DNA of 64,000 nucleotides. Origin: Gammaproteobacteria bacterium (lineage in GTDB: Bacteria; Pseudomonadota; Gammaproteobacteria; Chromatiales; Chromatiaceae). Under the pieces are notes generated by a model. That model saw only the letters and a list, made by a program, of their open reading frames with translations. It ran no database searches and was not told the DNA's origin. Below are positions 61,299 through 64,000 of this stretch, piece by piece. A program made the position numbers and the translations under genes. Position 1 is the stretch's first letter, and every line of letters begins with the position of its first letter. The stretch spans positions 1-64,000 of the forward strand of contig JAGRGQ010000003.1 in NCBI GenBank assembly GCA_020445405.1, read 5' to 3'.

Positions 61299-62285
61299 CT
61301 ACTCAGGCCCGACGGCGCCATGCTCAAGCCGCAGACGATCCGCGAAAATCTCGACCTCCGCCGGGGTCCCGCCGATGCTGCGCCGTTTTATCCAGGCGAC
61401 TATACCCGGTGACAACGCTGCGAACTGCGACAGCGCGGGAAGTGCCATGCGCAGATACTCTCCGGCGTCATTGAACAGCACCCGGTGACCCCGGCCGCCG
61501 GACAACTGTTGAATTTCAAGGCTGTTCCAATCGATCCGGTATCCCGCATCCATGGCCTCACGCAATCCCGCCACCAGGCTTCTCAGCTCCGCAGCGAGCG
61601 CTTCGCAGACCTGCTGCTTTTCGTTTCGGTCGGATATCCCGGAGAAATTGAAAATCAGCCCGTCCGGGGTGGTATAACTCGCCTTGCCGAAGTTTCTCAA
61701 GGTCCAGTTTCCGGGTCCGGGGAGACTCTCCGCAGCCGGCACCCGGCTTTCGGAGCGGAACAGTTCGCCACAGTCGTACAACGCGCAGTAGGTATCGACG
61801 ATGCGTTTTTCCAGCGAATTGGCGCGGCCTATTTCCGGGCCGCTGATGACCACCGGCGCGCCGTCGATATAGATAACCGGCGGACCCTCCGTCTGTGTCT
61901 GCAGCTCGATTGAACCGGCAAACCGTGCAAGCAGATCCCGCAGCTCTGAGATATATATCCGGGTGCCGTGGCGCCAGCTGATCAGTTTGTCCCGGGCTTT
62001 CTTCTCTTTCGGCACTTCCGTTGCGCTGCTCAGGTACACTTTTTCGTAGGCGGCTATCACCTCCGAGAGGGCGATCCAGGCAAAATCCTGCTGCTCGCTT
62101 GCACCCGCTTCGGAGACCATCTGAACCAGTCGGGAGAGGGCACCACCGCTCTCGCGGGAAACGCTCCCGGCGAAAGCCATGGCTGCCGGCAACAGCAGTA
62201 CCGGCAGTAACAGCAGCAGACAGCAACGCGCACTGAAGCGCCTGCCGCTGCGGCGGGCGGGCGCTGGTCCGGGCAGCGGACTCAT
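61299..62285 (-). CDS. Exported protein of unknown function
   Basis: A 328-residue protein that I do not recognise. A positively charged N-terminus (RRSGRRFSARC) and a hydrophobic core (LLLLLPVLLLPAAMAFAG) form a signal peptide. The mature protein is mixed alpha/beta with two close Cys residues (TYCALYDCGEL) likely to form a disulfide. Segments such as KLISWRHGTRIYISELRDLLARF and PPVIYIDGAPVVISGPEIGRANSLEKRIVDTY suggest a helical and a beta region. The frame is open to 62378, but ATG 62285 puts the signal peptide near the N-terminus. It is divergent from the RND efflux adaptor, so a shared regulatory region is possible. Confidence 0.75.
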   Translation of the reverse strand: MSPLPGPAPARRSGRRFSARCCLLLLLPVLLLPAAMAFAGSVSRESGGALSRLVQMVSEAGASEQQDFAWIALSEVIAAYEKVYLSSATEVPKEKKARDKLISWRHGTRIYISELRDLLARFAGSIELQTQTEGPPVIYIDGAPVVISGPEIGRANSLEKRIVDTYCALYDCGELFRSESRVPAAESLPGPGNWTLRNFGKASYTTPDGLIFNFSGISDRNEKQQVCEALAAELRSLVAGLREAMDAGYRIDWNSLEIQQLSGGRGHRVLFNDAGEYLRMALPALSQFAALSPGIVAWIKRRSIGGTPAEVEIFADRLRLEHGAVGPE

Positions 62286-62530
62286 GCCGCTGCGCGGCAC
62301 GCGAGCGACCCGACGGAAACGGCCTGGATATGCAATTCCTACTCCTGTTATCTGCGGGAAGAAAACTGTCTGCCGCAAAACCGGAACCCCTGTTCGAGCC
62401 GAAAGTCCATTGTTAGACTAAGGCCTGTCAACCACTGCAGATACCCGGCGAAGTGTTGACAGGCTCCAATATACCCGATCCCGGCACCCGCGGCGCCGGG
62501 ACTCACCAAAACCGGACCCAGCGACGCCAC

Positions 62531-63778
62531 ATGACCATACGCAGGTTGCTGCCTCTGTTCCTGGCTCTTTTTTTCCTGAGCGCCATCCTCTCCGTGGTCT
62601 ATTACAAGCCTGAGGCGAGCAAACGCGGTGCGGAGCCTGCGCCGGTAGTATCGGTTGAGACCCTGACTATCGAGGCAACCGACTACCGGGTCATCGTCAA
62701 CTCCTTCGGCCGGGTCGAGCCGCATACCCAGGGACAGCTGATCTCCCAGGTTTCCGGCCAGATCGTCTCTGTGAGTCCGAACTTTCACGATGGCGGTTTT
62801 TTTGCGCGGGATGAGATCCTGGTCGGTATCGATTCGCGCGACTATCTGATTCAGGTGGAGATTGCCGCCGCCGAGCTCGCTGACGCCAGGGTAACCTATG
62901 CCGAAGAGCAGGTTCTGGCAAAACAGGCGGCGGAGGACCGTAAGAATATCGTTAAAAAAGAGGCCGTTTCCGACTTCGCACTGCACATCCCTCAACTCGC
63001 GGCGGCAAAATCCCGGATTGCCGCCGCCGCTGCCAAACTCGATCAGGCCAGGCTCAATGTGGAGAGGACGCGGATCCGGGCACCCTATTCCGGGCGCATT
63101 CTTGCGAAAAACGTGGATATCGGCGAAGTCGTCCCGGCCAACACCAGCCTGGCCAGAATCTATGCAACGGACCGGGTCGAAATCAGGCTTCCGATAAAAA
63201 ACAGCGAACTCGGTTTTATCGAGCTGCCGGAGCAGTATGTGTCGGGAGAAACGGACGGGCGCAGCAGGACAACCGCGAAAATCGCCAATCGCCTCCTGGG
63301 CGAGGATATCCAGTACTGGCCCGCCACGCTGGTCAGTACCGCGGGCGCCATCGATGAACAGAGCCAACAGCTCTACGTTACGGCCAGAATCGAGCACCCC
63401 TATGCGAGGGACGGCAGCGGCCGCCGCCCGCTTAAAATCGGCCAGTATGTCAGCGCGGAGATAAACGGCAAAACCCTGCACGGTGCGCTGGTGATTCCGA
63501 ATTCATCGGTCTATCAGGGCAGCTACGTCTATCTGTTCAGGGATGGCCTGCTGCAGCGGCGCGAGATTGAAATCGCATGGCAAAACGGCGACGAAGCATT
63601 GATCGGGAAGGGGCTGGCTGCGGGCGATCAGCTGGTGCTGACCCCGCTGGGACAGGTGAGCAGCGGTACCCGGGTGAAACTGCTGAGGGGTGATGACGGG
63701 AAAGCGTTGACGGGCTCGGGAACCGGGCGTCCGGACGCGCCCGGAGAGCAGCACCCGGACGGGAAAAAGTCAGGATGA
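62531..63778 (+). CDS. RND efflux periplasmic adaptor (membrane fusion protein)
   Basis: A 415-residue periplasmic adaptor of a tripartite RND pump. The N-terminal anchor or signal is RRLLPLFLALFFLSAILSVVYY. The lipoyl half motifs are VNSFGRVEPHTQGQLISQVSGQIVSVSPNFHDGGFFARDEILVGID and RTRIRAPYSGRILAKNVDIGEVV, with an alpha-hairpin between them. The beta-barrel has DRVEIRLPIKNSEL, and the C-terminal membrane-proximal domain has GALVIPNSSVYQGSYVYLF. The ATG at 62531 is used because it begins just before the anchor. It overlaps the RND pump gene by 4 nt (ATGA). Confidence 0.92.
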   Translation: MTIRRLLPLFLALFFLSAILSVVYYKPEASKRGAEPAPVVSVETLTIEATDYRVIVNSFGRVEPHTQGQLISQVSGQIVSVSPNFHDGGFFARDEILVGIDSRDYLIQVEIAAAELADARVTYAEEQVLAKQAAEDRKNIVKKEAVSDFALHIPQLAAAKSRIAAAAAKLDQARLNVERTRIRAPYSGRILAKNVDIGEVVPANTSLARIYATDRVEIRLPIKNSELGFIELPEQYVSGETDGRSRTTAKIANRLLGEDIQYWPATLVSTAGAIDEQSQQLYVTARIEHPYARDGSGRRPLKIGQYVSAEINGKTLHGALVIPNSSVYQGSYVYLFRDGLLQRREIEIAWQNGDEALIGKGLAAGDQLVLTPLGQVSSGTRVKLLRGDDGKALTGSGTGRPDAPGEQHPDGKKSG

Positions 63779-64000
63779 TAGCCTGGTTCGCGCGCAATCA
63801 TGTCGCAGCTAACCTGTTGATGGTGACACTGCTGGTTGTGGGACTCCTCTCGCTCTCCAAACGCATTCCGCTGGAGGTGTTTCCCACCCTCGATCCGCAG
63901 CAGGTCAACGTCGCCATAGCGCTGCGGGGCGCAACGCCGGAAGACATGGAGCAGAGCGTCGCCATCCTGGTCGAAGAGGCGATACAGGATCTCGAAGGGG
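63775..64000 (+). CDS. RND efflux inner-membrane transporter (AcrB/MexF family), partial
   Basis: The first 75 codons of an RND pump; the gene continues beyond the right edge. MIAWFARNHVAANLLMVTLLVVGLLSLSKRIPLEVFPTLDPQQVNVAIALRGATPEDMEQSVAILVEEAIQDLEG contains the first membrane helix and the beginning of the periplasmic porter domain (G-A-T-P-E-D-M-E, V-x-x-x-V-E-E-A). This pattern fits the heavy-metal/multidrug-like subset. Its start overlaps the adaptor stop. Confidence 0.93.
   Translation, partial: MIAWFARNHVAANLLMVTLLVVGLLSLSKRIPLEVFPTLDPQQVNVAIALRGATPEDMEQSVAILVEEAIQDLEG

Overview
The window reads as a chromosomal segment of a gammaproteobacterium with moderately high GC. Pointers to that group are the fused 23S rRNA methyltransferase RlmKL, a Rep-type helicase, a DUF2782 protein, a tRNA gene with an encoded CCA end, and a perfect FNR/ANR-type box. 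A DsrC-like protein, a very large 2-oxoacid:ferredoxin oxidoreductase with a fused Nfn-like partner, and proteins resembling polyhydroxyalkanoate-granule proteins suggest a metabolically versatile, possibly sulfur-oxidising and autotrophic lineage. That last step is inference, not proof.

Region 1 (1-18.9 kb) is dominated by phosphate. It starts with a partial Na+/phosphate symporter-like gene and a universal stress gene. A DsrC-like gene, a CYTH/CHAD protein, a ParA-type ATPase, a SixA-Nudix fusion and a CofD/YvcK-like protein follow, then two translationally coupled CNNM/CorC proteins. The Pst-PhoU operon comes next: pstS, phoU, pstC, pstA and two different pstB genes. phoB-phoR lies in convergent orientation. 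Two features stand out. PhoU carries a C-terminal low-molecular-weight phosphatase-like domain that has lost its catalytic residues. The two PstB ATPases have lost complementary motifs, as expected of an obligate asymmetric heterodimer. Pho boxes with an 11-bp period and the same spacing to the -10 element lie upstream of pstS and phoB, and a third box lies upstream of a phasin-like gene.

Region 2 (18.9-32.3 kb) is mostly housekeeping: a DUF2782 protein, a LOG-family protein, Rep helicase, a lipoprotein, a c-type cytochrome, tRNA-Arg(CCG), an aldolase/HMGL-like enzyme, RlmKL, ChrA and a secreted dienelactone hydrolase. It also holds two proteins with phasin- or granule-like character and an orphan transcription unit ending in a strong terminator near 26.3 kb.

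Region 3 (32.3-46.3 kb) is a surface-polysaccharide locus. It has six intact glycosyltransferases, a truncated glycosyltransferase remnant, a DUF4910 aminopeptidase-like protein, an SDR, a PIG-L deacetylase and a deoxysugar set (RfbF-like cytidylyltransferase, RmlC-like epimerase, NAD-dependent epimerase, C-methyltransferase). Gene orientation changes often, as is common in variable O-antigen or capsule loci.

Region 4 (46.6-54.9 kb) is a two-gene operon encoding a 1692-residue 2-oxoacid:ferredoxin oxidoreductase and a fused NfnB-NfnA-like flavoprotein. Together they probably link 2-oxoacid and CoA chemistry, ferredoxin and NAD(P)H.

Region 5 (55-64 kb) holds a pentapeptide-repeat protein, a Tat-exported aldo/keto reductase with an overlapping MFS transporter, a CHASE-domain histidine kinase with a nearby CheY-like regulator, a secreted protein of unknown function, and the start of an RND efflux operon that runs off the right edge.
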